A stretch of DNA of 24,732 nucleotides from DATKPE01 sp033854175 (GCA_033854175.1 JAWOKN010000118.1:1-24732); one strand, 5' to 3'; positions 16,122 through 23,958 are shown, numbered from the stretch's first letter. A program made the numbers and translations. Notes: generated by a model not told the origin, from the letters alone.

Positions 16122-16256
16122 AATATAGACCCTTCACCTTTTACCGCATGTATTGAACCGGAGGTTTCTCTTCTTAAAATGCCCAAAATATGTTCAAATC
16201 AGGCATCTTGCGGCGGCGGCGAAATGTACCATCCCCCCTTGTGGTTATGGCACCCC

Positions 16257-16284
16257 GGGCGGGCGGGGGTTGGGGCGGGGAGGG
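16257..16284 (+). other. G-quadruplex-forming tract
   Basis: Six runs of 3-5 G (G3, G3, G5, G4, G4, G3) are separated by loops of only 1-2 nt within 28 bp. This exceeds the usual G3-N1-7 rule for quadruplexes. It lies 48-75 bp beyond the stop codon of the minus-strand redoxin gene, whose transcript would carry the C-rich complement. Confidence 0.6.
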
Positions 16285-16300
16285 CCAATGTCACCGGTTT

Positions 16301-16332
16301 ACCGGCTGAGACGTTAAGCTATGGCAGCCGGT
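16301..16332 (-). terminator. Hairpin at the 3' end of the redoxin gene
   Basis: ACCGGCTG/CAGCCGGT (16301-16308 with 16325-16332) is a perfect 8-bp stem with a 16-nt loop whose first base is in the stop codon. No T tract follows, so it is a 3'-end structure of uncertain terminating power. Confidence 0.35.
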
Positions 16333-18263
16333 CAGTTTAATGAACCGGCGGGTTCATTCAGAAGAAGCTCAATCTGCTGGGTCAGTTCTTCCTCCATATC
16401 GGGTCCCTCGAAGCCCACGCTCTTGAACGCGATGGCACCTTTCTTATCGATGATGAATTTCGTCGGAATTCCGTCGACTTCGTACTTGTCAACGATTTTT
16501 TCGTCGATGAGAACCGGGAAGGTATAGTTATTATCCGCAATGAACTTTTTCGCGTTTGACAGTGTGGCGTCATAATCTTTTTGGCGTTCCCATGTATCGA
16601 GCGCCAGGAATGCAACACTGGAGTTGTTTTTATATTTCTCGTAGACCTTCTCGAAATACGGGAATGAGGCCTTGCACGGGCCGCACCATGTGGCCCAGAA
16701 ATCGATAATGACGACTTTCCCCCTGAGCCCGGAGAGTGTGACAGGATTTCCCTGGAGGTCCTTGAGTGTAAAATCGACGGATGGCTGTGAGATCCGGCTT
16801 TCAAGGACCTTCTTTTTCATCTCCGCGATTTTGAATTTTTTTGCCTCGGCAAGCTTCTCCTCGAATTTTGCTTTGCGCTCCGAGGTCAGTGCGTCATAAC
16901 TTTTATCGGATCCGTCCGCTTTGAGGATGGCCTGTTTCACCAACGAAAGCAACTCGTCATTATCCTTCCCTTTGCGGGCGCATTCCAGGCCGACGCTCAC
17001 GGCCTCGTCATATTTTCCGTCCTTCACCAGACACTCGGCATAGCGTTTGTTCACATCGGGGTCTGAGGCATCCATCAGATGGAACGCTTCGGAGTAACTC
17101 TTTTCGGCATCTTCTGTCTTCCCGAGCTGGTAGAGACCATACGCATAGGTATCGAGACACATCGCGGTGCCGAATTTCGTGCCGTCCCGCCACTCCTTGT
17201 CCGTGGAATAATAGGACCGTGTGGCCGAGTCGGGAATCCTGCTCAGATCGGCTCCTTTTTTCGCCCAGGCGGTGGCCTGTTCAAGGTTGTTTCCCTTCGA
17301 AACAAGTTCCCAGGCGATGTCATTGTAGAGGCCCGAAGAGGGTGTGTGAAGTTGAGAGAGGAGCTGGTTGGCTTTATCGAACTGGTTTGCGGCAGCGCAT
17401 GCGCTGATATAATTACCGAGATAGTTGTCGCGGTTTTTAAAGTCCGTAAAATCCGAAAAGAACTTTTCGAAGAGGGGAAGCCGGTCCGTCGGTTCGGGAA
17501 CGGCAGTTATGGTCCGCCAGGCCGCCAGACGTGCGATCAGGCCCTTCGGATGGCGGTTAATCTCCTCAAACCGGATTTCCCGGGCCTTCGTGCTGTCCCC
17601 GGCGAATTCATAGGCCGCGATGACCTGCGAGACAAATTCTTCATTGCCGTTGTGGGCTTTGTACTCCTTACCGATTTCATCCTCGAGCTTTGCGACCACT
17701 TCCGGCGAGCGCTCGGTTCTCAGCCGTGCATCCCAGAGGAGTGCGGTGGCGTTGGTGTTGTCGGGGTACAGTCTCAGTTCCTTCTGAAGCTGTTCCAGGG
17801 ATCCGTCCGGGTCTTTCGCATGCTTGAAGGAATTTATTCCGCCCCTCATGAGAAGCGCAAGGGAATAGCACGCTCCCCGTACGGGCTTCGCGTCTTTGTC
17901 GTAGACAAGCGAGTTCCAGACATTTCCGCCGTTGTCATCGACGTGCTCCCCGGCGACAAATCGGAACAGGAGGAGTTTTGCATCCGGCGTGTTCAGTGTG
18001 AACGAACCCGTCCAGAGCCCGTCCTGCGCGTGCATGGGGAGAATCAGGAGGTCGGGTTTGTTGAACCCATCATGGACAACAAGTGTGTAGAGTTCGAGTT
18101 TGTCGGTGTTCTTGATCTTCGCAGCGGGAGCACCCGCATTATATGCGACCGTGATCATGTCCCCTTGCCTAGGGGTGGTCGGTTTCAGTGTGAAGAGATC
18201 ATTATCCTGCTGGGCATTCAGCATGGCAGAGCAGATGATGACGGCAGCCGCTAATAGCTTCAT
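16332..18263 (-). CDS. Exported TlpA/thioredoxin-family protein with a long helical-repeat N-terminal part
   Basis: The start at ATG 18263 is supported by AGGAG, 7 nt upstream. The 643-residue product begins with a signal peptide (1-18, ending LNAQ). An Ig-like beta domain follows (about 22-125), then a long helical region (about 150-480) with TPR-like pairs such as AYGLYQLGKTEDAEKSYSEA and AECLVKDGKYDEAVSVG. The C-terminal thioredoxin domain (about 492-635) has the redox motif WCGPC (Cys527, Cys530), the cis-proline loop DGIPTKF (Pro600) and IIDKKG. This is the TlpA/ResA pattern: a periplasmic disulfide reductase involved in cytochrome c maturation or oxidative protein repair. The large N-terminal part probably recruits partners. 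The gene lies 155 bp after the phosphatase gene in the same direction. Confidence 0.9.
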   Translation of the reverse strand: MKLLAAAVIICSAMLNAQQDNDLFTLKPTTPRQGDMITVAYNAGAPAAKIKNTDKLELYTLVVHDGFNKPDLLILPMHAQDGLWTGSFTLNTPDAKLLLFRFVAGEHVDDNGGNVWNSLVYDKDAKPVRGACYSLALLMRGGINSFKHAKDPDGSLEQLQKELRLYPDNTNATALLWDARLRTERSPEVVAKLEDEIGKEYKAHNGNEEFVSQVIAAYEFAGDSTKAREIRFEEINRHPKGLIARLAAWRTITAVPEPTDRLPLFEKFFSDFTDFKNRDNYLGNYISACAAANQFDKANQLLSQLHTPSSGLYNDIAWELVSKGNNLEQATAWAKKGADLSRIPDSATRSYYSTDKEWRDGTKFGTAMCLDTYAYGLYQLGKTEDAEKSYSEAFHLMDASDPDVNKRYAECLVKDGKYDEAVSVGLECARKGKDNDELLSLVKQAILKADGSDKSYDALTSERKAKFEEKLAEAKKFKIAEMKKKVLESRISQPSVDFTLKDLQGNPVTLSGLRGKVVIIDFWATWCGPCKASFPYFEKVYEKYKNNSSVAFLALDTWERQKDYDATLSNAKKFIADNNYTFPVLIDEKIVDKYEVDGIPTKFIIDKKGAIAFKSVGFEGPDMEEELTQQIELLLNEPAGSLN

Positions 18264-18418
18264 ATACAGACTCCTATGATATGTATGATGCTCACTTGTT
18301 CAGACGATAGACATTTGAAAACCGCTGCGGGTGGTTCGGTATTCAAGTTACGAAAATTTTCTGCAATGCGCGATATCCCGGCACCGTTCCCGTGGAAGCG
18401 TTCCCGGGGGGGGAGCAT

Positions 18419-20827
18419 TTATCGTATCACCTTAACAACAACCATGGTCTGGTCGTCGACAAGCGGAGTTGTGCCGGCCCATCTGACACCTTCATCCAGC
18501 AGGGCCTGGACGATGCCACGGGCATCCTTGTCGGCGTTGGACTGAACACATGTCACTATCCTCTCCAGACCGAAGGTTTCCTGGATTTCATTGAAGATTT
18601 CAATCATCCCGTCGCTGACCATGACGATGACGTCTCCCGGGGAGAGCGTCGCGGTCAGGCGGGAGTAGGGGAAATCGTGCACAGCGCCAAGGGGCATTGC
18701 TTTGAGGACCAATGGAGCGGCGGATCGTGTTTCTTTTCTGTAGATCAGCAGCGGGGGCATCCCGGCGGAGCTGTACGAAAGTTTCTTCCCGGTGATCCGG
18801 GTGATCGCCAGGCACATCGTCAGCATGTGGAGATTCATTTTTTTGATCGCCCGGTTTACAGCCCGAAGGATTTCATCGGGTTCTTCCGTCCCGGCGAAGG
18901 TGTTCAAAAGGCCTTTGGTCGTGATAACCATGTTCCCCGCCTTGAGGCCGTGTCCGGTCGCATCGCCCATGATCAATGCCATGCCGTCCTGACCGGTGCC
19001 GAGGAAGTCATAATAATCGCCCCCGACCTCCGACGCAGTTTTCATATAGCAGGCGATATCGAATCCCTCGGGCCTTGGTATCTCTTTCGGCAGGAGGGAA
19101 AGCTGCAGATCGCGCGCGGACTCAAGCTCCCGGCTCTTCCGCTCGTTCTCCATCTCGACGGTCCGCCGCTCGATCTCAAGTCTGCCGGCCAGCCGTTCCT
19201 GTTCGAGCGCTTTTTCTGAAAGTGATCTCACATTGTTGAGCTGAAATTCCAGATCTTTGTTGATCCAGGAGAAATTGTACGCAAGGTAGACGGACATGGA
19301 TGCAGCCAGACTCAGCATGCCAAAGATATACAACCGGTCATAGCCGAAATAGGGTATGATCCGGTAGTCGACAAGGATTTGAACGAGGATAAACGCATTC
19401 AGGATGATGTAGCCGGCCAGAATGAGCCAGTTTCCCTTCCGGGCCATTTTATTCTGAATGCTTGCCACAATGCCGTCAATCGTCGAAAATCCAAAATAGA
19501 TATAGACCACCAGGCCTTTCGTGTTCGTCTGGATTCTGTAAAACGCCAGGGCACACACGGCCAGGAACAGGATCAGGAACAGCCACCAGCGTTTCGGAAG
19601 CCGGGCATACGTGATGGAGTAGATTGTCAGGAGGCCGAAAAAGATCGCCACGCCCGCGGAGAGGGTTATCAGCCTTGTAAACACCACGGCGTTCTCCGGG
19701 CTGGTTGTGACCAGCCATTCATAATTAAAATAGGTGATCGCAGAAAATCCGAGTAAACAGATCGCATAAAAAAGATTTTGTTTTTGCTTCGGATAGAAGC
19801 TGTAGAGAAACAGGTGCAGAAATGAGAGGATAAGGGGTATAAGCGCAAAGACGGCCTCGGAGATCGCGTCGCTCCTGGCTGATTGTACGGTCGATTGTAT
19901 GACGGTGTTCAGGTCACTGACGTTGATGACGAAACCCGGATCATATCCTTCAGAGAGTTCATTCCTCCAGTCGTAGTTTGCGTATCTGACGGCAATGAGC
20001 TGGTCGTATCGTGGATCGATCCTGAACTCTTTCCAGAGCCGGTTCCGGTAGGGTAGTGTCGAGGATGCTTCCGGTCCGATGTGACCGAACGTATACAACG
20101 GCCGTCCGTTATAGTATAGTTCCGATGCCCCCATGTGCCTGATTGTCATCCCGACTGTTTTTCCCCACAACGAAGTGTCGGTGTAAAAGTGATAGCGGAA
20201 CCATCCGATGTTCTCCCAGTGCCATTTGGATGGATCGTTGGCGTCGAGGGATGGTTCCATCATTTTCCAGGTGCTGTCATTATACGTCTGAAGGGCCCAG
20301 GCTGCGCTGTCTCCGGTATGAAACCGCCAGGGTCCTGAAAGTGCCAGAGCGGGAAGGCCGGGACGGAAATTTTTCTCGTTGAAGATCGGTATGCCGTTCG
20401 ACATCCTGGTCAGCCAGTCGTAAACTTTGATGATGACACTGGTATCGCTTCTGACTTTAAGCTGAAAATTGTCATAAATCATCCGGTTGCTGTCAAGGGC
20501 CTGTGTCGGCCATGATCCCGCGGTGATTTTATATTCGATCTTCTCTCCGTCGCGGAACCGTAGGGTTTTTGTCCAGACCGAATCGGATACCTGCGTCATA
20601 AGGAGGGCAGAGGGATTCCAGTCGCCCAGTTGACTGCCGCCTCCGGTGAGATAGACTTTGTCCCCACGGGCGGATGTTTTGACCAAGACAGTGAACGTGA
20701 CGTTTCTGTCGATATCCGCACGGGGTGAACAGCCGGTGAATGCCAGGATAGCGGAGAAGAGGGAGAGCAACCGTACTGCCCGGGACAGTCTGTGGAGGAT
20801 CATGGGCCTGATTTCAGATTTTTCCAT
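18419..20827 (-). CDS. Sensor phosphatase: CBM20-like domain, 7TM receptor and SpoIIE/PP2C domain
   Basis: The 802-residue predicted signalling protein has, in order: a signal/anchor ending in a lipobox-like FTGC (Cys33); a CBM20-type starch-binding-like domain (about 42-137, with VYLTGGGSQLGDWNPS, EYKITAGSW and VIIKVYDW); a galactose-binding-like beta-sandwich (about 158-305); seven membrane helices (about 322-520, 7TM-DISM type); a coiled coil (520-575); and a SpoIIE phosphatase domain (580-800). Metal-binding acidic residues are present: Asp604 (GGDYYD), Asp622 (GDATGHG), Asp739 (SDG) and Asp791 or Asp792 (VDDQT). Such domains dephosphorylate anti-sigma-factor antagonists, but no STAS or anti-sigma gene is nearby. 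There is no clear ribosome site at ATG 20827 or ATG 20803. It lies 109 bp downstream of the methyltransferase gene and is probably co-transcribed with it. Confidence 0.92.
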   Translation of the reverse strand: MEKSEIRPMILHRLSRAVRLLSLFSAILAFTGCSPRADIDRNVTFTVLVKTSARGDKVYLTGGGSQLGDWNPSALLMTQVSDSVWTKTLRFRDGEKIEYKITAGSWPTQALDSNRMIYDNFQLKVRSDTSVIIKVYDWLTRMSNGIPIFNEKNFRPGLPALALSGPWRFHTGDSAAWALQTYNDSTWKMMEPSLDANDPSKWHWENIGWFRYHFYTDTSLWGKTVGMTIRHMGASELYYNGRPLYTFGHIGPEASSTLPYRNRLWKEFRIDPRYDQLIAVRYANYDWRNELSEGYDPGFVINVSDLNTVIQSTVQSARSDAISEAVFALIPLILSFLHLFLYSFYPKQKQNLFYAICLLGFSAITYFNYEWLVTTSPENAVVFTRLITLSAGVAIFFGLLTIYSITYARLPKRWWLFLILFLAVCALAFYRIQTNTKGLVVYIYFGFSTIDGIVASIQNKMARKGNWLILAGYIILNAFILVQILVDYRIIPYFGYDRLYIFGMLSLAASMSVYLAYNFSWINKDLEFQLNNVRSLSEKALEQERLAGRLEIERRTVEMENERKSRELESARDLQLSLLPKEIPRPEGFDIACYMKTASEVGGDYYDFLGTGQDGMALIMGDATGHGLKAGNMVITTKGLLNTFAGTEEPDEILRAVNRAIKKMNLHMLTMCLAITRITGKKLSYSSAGMPPLLIYRKETRSAAPLVLKAMPLGAVHDFPYSRLTATLSPGDVIVMVSDGMIEIFNEIQETFGLERIVTCVQSNADKDARGIVQALLDEGVRWAGTTPLVDDQTMVVVKVIR

Positions 20828-20936
20828 CCGGTCGATTCACATCTGATGATGAGGGGGAAGCGGGCCTCCGGGACGGGCAGAATCGTCTTGAGGGGATGTC
20901 TGATGATTTTTGGAATATCTGCAGTCCGGCACCATG

Positions 20937-21491
20937 TTATCGTTCTTGTGATATGACGATCGACCGGCTGATACGGATGCGTGGTGTATCGACAACTCCG
21001 AATCCGGCTTCGCGCACCAGGCTGATCGTACCGGAGAATTCTTTTCTGGATACATGGAATTTGGGTTCCGAAATCAGCACTTTTCCGTTTTTTTTCAGTA
21101 TCCGAGTCAACTGGCGGAGGAGGTCGGATGGGTGCGAGATTTCGTGGAATACGTAAAACATGAGTATAAAATCGACCGCCTCGGTTGTGCCGATTTCAGT
21201 CTCCGTGCATCTCCGGAGTACGATATTTTGTCCGTTCCGCTCGCGTCCGATTTTCGCGCGCAATTTTTCAAGCATTCCTTCCTGAAGATCGGCAGCGATC
21301 ACCTTTCCTGTCGCGCCCACCATTTTCGCGATATCCAGTGTGAAATACCCCGGACCGCATCCGAGATCCAGGACAGTCATCCCCTCATGAATATACGGGC
21401 GTAAAATTTTTTGAGGATTGTGGATCAATCTCCGGAACCATACGTCGAGGGTACCTGCACGCTCGACGGGACAAACTCTGTCTTCATTCAT
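20937..21491 (-). CDS. Class I SAM-dependent methyltransferase
   Basis: The 184-residue Rossmann-fold methyltransferase has motif I VLDLGCGPGYFTLDIA (about 40-55), followed by the acidic residue of AADLQ (about 67-71) that would bind the AdoMet ribose, and a motif IV-like DFILMFYVFHEISHP with a downstream GGKVLISEPKFH-type strand (here NGKVLISEP). The opening CPVERAGTLDVWFRRLIHNPQKIL is typical of a common family of small methyltransferases of unknown substrate in anaerobic bacteria and archaea. The start at ATG 21491 lacks a ribosome site, but the family N-terminus fits. A candidate promoter (21581-21609) lies about 90 bp upstream. It precedes the sensor phosphatase gene by 109 bp. Confidence 0.85.
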   Translation of the reverse strand: MNEDRVCPVERAGTLDVWFRRLIHNPQKILRPYIHEGMTVLDLGCGPGYFTLDIAKMVGATGKVIAADLQEGMLEKLRAKIGRERNGQNIVLRRCTETEIGTTEAVDFILMFYVFHEISHPSDLLRQLTRILKKNGKVLISEPKFHVSRKEFSGTISLVREAGFGVVDTPRIRISRSIVISQER

Positions 21492-21580
21492 ATCTGAATA
21501 ACACCGAAGTTGACGTTGGCAATATCGGTTTACGTCGTTGAGAAACGGATTTTGAAAAGAGCGTACCGAGGTGACGCCCC

Positions 21581-21609
21581 AATTTACGCAGATTTTAAAG
21601 GAGTTTCAA
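21581..21609 (-). promoter_or_regulatory. Candidate promoter of the methyltransferase/phosphatase operon
   Basis: On the minus strand TTGAAA (21604-21609), exactly 17 nt, then TAAATT (21581-21586). The predicted start is near 21574, with a leader of about 83 nt. The hexamers and spacing are identical to those at 23786-23814. Confidence 0.5.
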
Positions 21610-21656
21610 GTACCGGTCATTGTACCTGCAGATGTGATAATCGCTAAATTACGGAC

Positions 21657-21695
21657 AGGCCGCAAAAAGGCATGGCTCATGCACGGCCTTTTTTT
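21657..21695 (+). terminator. Strong hairpin terminator, possibly bidirectional
   Basis: AGGCCG/CGGCCT (21657-21662 with 21684-21689) encloses GCATG/CATGC (21670-21674 with 21678-21682), and T7 follows on the plus strand (21689-21695). On the minus strand the inner stem is followed by T5. No plus-strand gene lies upstream, so either an unannotated plus transcript or a minus-strand transcript from the right ends here. Confidence 0.65.
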
Positions 21696-22042
21696 GGGGT
21701 GAGGTCGTGACTTTATGTATCCCCCTTGAAAGCCGTGCATTCTTTCGTTACCTTACCATGTCAGGAGCAGGTGTCCTTGGACTCGGCAATTTCATGCTGC
21801 ACTATCGGGTGTCGGGGTGATGAACAGGCTTGCAGGTATCAATGTCCCCATAATCTTTTCAATGCATTGCCTCCTCATTCTTTCCCCTGAAGATAGTATA
21901 ACGAGCCGGTTCATCGGCACGGTGGGGGCAATCCGGCGGTCCATATTGGGGATATATCCATTTCTGCAGGCTGTGTGCCGCTGCCTCGAGAGATCGCGGT
22001 ACAACATGGTCTCAGACCAGGAAGGTTATAGTATTAAAATAA

Positions 22043-22071
22043 TTGATCACAGTGTGGATGATTTTTATAGA
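22043..22071 (+). promoter_or_regulatory. Candidate promoter of the phospholipase C-like gene
   Basis: TTGATC (22043-22048), a 17-nt spacer and TATAGA (22066-22071) predict a start near 22078 and a leader of about 100 nt. A second TAAATT at 22110-22115 lacks a matching -35. Confidence 0.45.
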
Positions 22072-22178
22072 ATCGGCGTGCGTTCTATAGGCTGGTAGTA
22101 CGCAGGCTGTAAATTTTCTCCTGGATCATTTGGTGAATTTGAACAGTCATGTTGACGGAAAAACGAGAGGACCATAAT

Positions 22179-23684
22179 GTGACTCTGACATGGAAATTTA
22201 TCGTACTATTCTTGTCGTTTTACCTCCTCCGGGCACCGGCTCTATTCGGTATGGGTGGCGGGGAAGGTGCATTTATGCGGCAGAAGGGAGTGAATTCCGC
22301 CGAAAGTGGTTCTGGATTGAAGCGGCAGGGGCAACCGATGTATGCCGCCTCGCCCAATCACCGCCAAATTGCGGTGAAGGCATTTGAACTGGCCACGCAG
22401 GCAGGCTTTCTTGACACCGTGGGTATTACCAGCCAGGAAATCCAGGATCGCCTTGAAGCGGGGGCATACAGTGAGGATTATGACAGTATTCCCGGGATTG
22501 TCGGGGAGCATTTCCCGGATCCCTGGACACAGGGACCGACAATTGAATTCAACGGTCTTTATCCGACCACCCCCGTCCCTTACGGCTCGATACCCGACAG
22601 CATGAGTGGCTGGAGCCGCGGGAATATGCATGGCTACGACCCGGTACAGGGCTATCTCTGGCCGGGGACAAGATATACAACCCTCGGATGGGCTGATGGG
22701 CCGAACAACACATTCTCCTGGAGCCATGCTGTTGCGCTGTACAAATCCGGCTACAAGGCGGAGGCGTATGAATGTGTGGGTCACCTCATTCACCTCCTGT
22801 CCGATTTGTCGGTGCCGGCCCATGTCAAGGTTGTGAATCACGGGATAAGCCTCTCGAGCAAGAAGTCGGGGACGATTCTCGACCCCGACATTGCGACACT
22901 TGTGGCCGACGAGTACGAGATGGCTCTTGCCGGGGGCATCGTGGTCTCAAATCTCATTACGCTTATTCCCGATGTATCCGGAACATTTACGACATCACTC
23001 GGTTGGGCAGATACAGCACATATTCCTTCGTTTCCTCTGTGGAGTGATTATTTTGTGAACTTGGGGGTTTCGGCCTATAACGATTCTCTCGTCAACGCGT
23101 ATTATGGTGCTCCATCTGCCAATGGACAATGGGGATTTTACAAGGATGGCCATGGGAACACCGTCTCCCTGTCTCAGCTTGGAATTACTCCCCCCGTCCA
23201 GATTGGTACGCGGTGGACTCAAATTGCGATAAAAAGCACCGCAAGTGTAACCAGCGGTGCTGTTATGCCGAAATCTGTCATGATCTCGTTATGTAATAAC
23301 CTGGTACCAAGAGCCGTTGAATACTCCGCCGGCTTGCTCCTGAAATTTTTCAGGGATGCCGCCAACACGAATGCAGTGCATGAGACAAGCGGCATACCGC
23401 CGCGGTTCCGGCTGGGACAGAATTTCCCTAATCCCTTCAATCCCGTTTCAACGATACCATATCATGTTCCGGCAGCGGCGTTCGTCAGGCTGAAAATCTT
23501 TAATCTTCTTGGTGAGGAAGTAGCGACCCTCGTAAACGCGGAACAGCCGCCCGGGGATTATCACGCCCTGTGGAACGGCTCATCATCTGCGAGCGGAGTA
23601 TACTTCTATCGTCTTGATGCTACAACCGCGGAGATTCCCCGGAAAGTTTTCATCGGTGTCGGGAAGATGTTGCTGACAAAATGA
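22179..23684 (+). CDS. Secreted zinc-dependent phospholipase C-like protein with T9SS C-terminal domain
   Basis: The start is the GTG at 22179, preceded by GAGAGGA with 7 nt spacing; ATG 22149 has no ribosome site and adds ten charged residues ahead of the signal peptide. The 501-residue product has a signal peptide (about 1-23), then a helical domain (about 55-390) with His61 in the opening helix, SWSHAVALY (His183), and HLLSDLSVPAH. In the last motif His205-x3-Asp209-x5-His215 has the spacing of zinc ligands His118, Asp122 and His128 in Bacillus cereus phospholipase C and the related S1/P1 nucleases. It therefore probably hydrolyses phosphoesters, most likely of lipids. The C-terminal 95 residues are a T9SS sorting domain (FRLGQNFPNPFN, 410-421). 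It is followed after 385 bp by a ceramidase gene in the same direction. Confidence 0.82.
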   Translation: MTLTWKFIVLFLSFYLLRAPALFGMGGGEGAFMRQKGVNSAESGSGLKRQGQPMYAASPNHRQIAVKAFELATQAGFLDTVGITSQEIQDRLEAGAYSEDYDSIPGIVGEHFPDPWTQGPTIEFNGLYPTTPVPYGSIPDSMSGWSRGNMHGYDPVQGYLWPGTRYTTLGWADGPNNTFSWSHAVALYKSGYKAEAYECVGHLIHLLSDLSVPAHVKVVNHGISLSSKKSGTILDPDIATLVADEYEMALAGGIVVSNLITLIPDVSGTFTTSLGWADTAHIPSFPLWSDYFVNLGVSAYNDSLVNAYYGAPSANGQWGFYKDGHGNTVSLSQLGITPPVQIGTRWTQIAIKSTASVTSGAVMPKSVMISLCNNLVPRAVEYSAGLLLKFFRDAANTNAVHETSGIPPRFRLGQNFPNPFNPVSTIPYHVPAAAFVRLKIFNLLGEEVATLVNAEQPPGDYHALWNGSSSASGVYFYRLDATTAEIPRKVFIGVGKMLLTK

Positions 23685-23785
23685 GTTGGAGTTCGGGCAA
23701 TCCATTTCCTTCAACGTTACCATCTGCGCATGGTTGAGGTATCCGGACCGGCATGAAGATGATTGAAGAATGGTACCTGACATTC

Positions 23786-23814
23786 TTGAAAGTAACGGTT
23801 CAATTCCCTAAATT
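23786..23814 (+). promoter_or_regulatory. Candidate promoter of the ceramidase transcript
   Basis: TTGAAA (23786-23791), exactly 17 nt, then TAAATT (23809-23814). An ATG (23821) lies 6 nt beyond the -10, so the transcript may begin directly at that codon. The leader to the ceramidase ATG is about 250 nt. Confidence 0.5.
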
Positions 23815-23820
23815 ATCGCA

Positions 23821-23958
23821 ATGAAACGGGGGGGTAGTTGCTTTAAATTCAGGAGGTGGTACCCTGAAAACACTCTTTTCCACTTCCGTGCCGACGGCTC
23901 GTATGATCCTGAAGATTCCACGGCCGCTCACCTTTTATGGCATACGCGCTTCCCCTGA
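23821..23958 (+). CDS. Possible leaderless 45-residue ORF
   Basis: The ATG coincides with the predicted transcription start of the promoter at 23786-23814, and the frame opens MKRGGSCFKFRRWYP and runs 45 codons. It has no ribosome site and no recognisable family, and it overlaps the next small ORF in another frame. At most one of the two is likely to be translated. Confidence 0.15.
   Translation: MKRGGSCFKFRRWYPENTLFHFRADGSYDPEDSTAAHLLWHTRFP

Larger units (their letters stand above)
15945..16331. other. 387-bp intergenic region with regulatory sites and G-rich tract
   Basis: It contains the protease promoter (16048-16076), an inverted plus direct repeat of ACCTG/CAGGT (16096-16121), a G-quadruplex-type tract (16257-16284) and a hairpin at the end of the redoxin gene (16301-16332). 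I see no supported gene. Confidence 0.6.
21492..22178. other. 687-bp intergenic region between divergent genes
   Basis: It holds a minus-strand promoter (21581-21609) for the methyltransferase, a strong hairpin terminator (21657-21695), a possible decayed gene start on the minus strand (21792-21875) and a plus-strand promoter (22043-22071) for the phospholipase-like gene. An open plus-strand frame at 21817-22098 has no ribosome site and no family resemblance. Confidence 0.6.

Noticed and set aside
16179..16340. 53-codon plus-strand ORF preceded by GGAGG
   Set aside because: The ribosome site is 14 nt away and the frame reads through the G-quadruplex tract, giving low-complexity Gly/Ala/Arg sequence.
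17079..18254. Long plus-strand open frame (391 codons) opposite the redoxin gene
   Set aside because: It is entirely antisense to a well-supported gene with signal peptide and CxxC motif, has no domain resemblance, and its codon pattern is the mirror of the real gene.
18392..19219. Plus-strand frame of 275 codons opposite the phosphatase domain
   Set aside because: Antisense to intact catalytic motifs of the SpoIIE domain; no independent support.
21817..22098. 93-codon plus-strand ORF in the 687-bp gap
   Set aside because: No ribosome site, no recognisable domain, and the promoter of the next gene lies within its 3' part.
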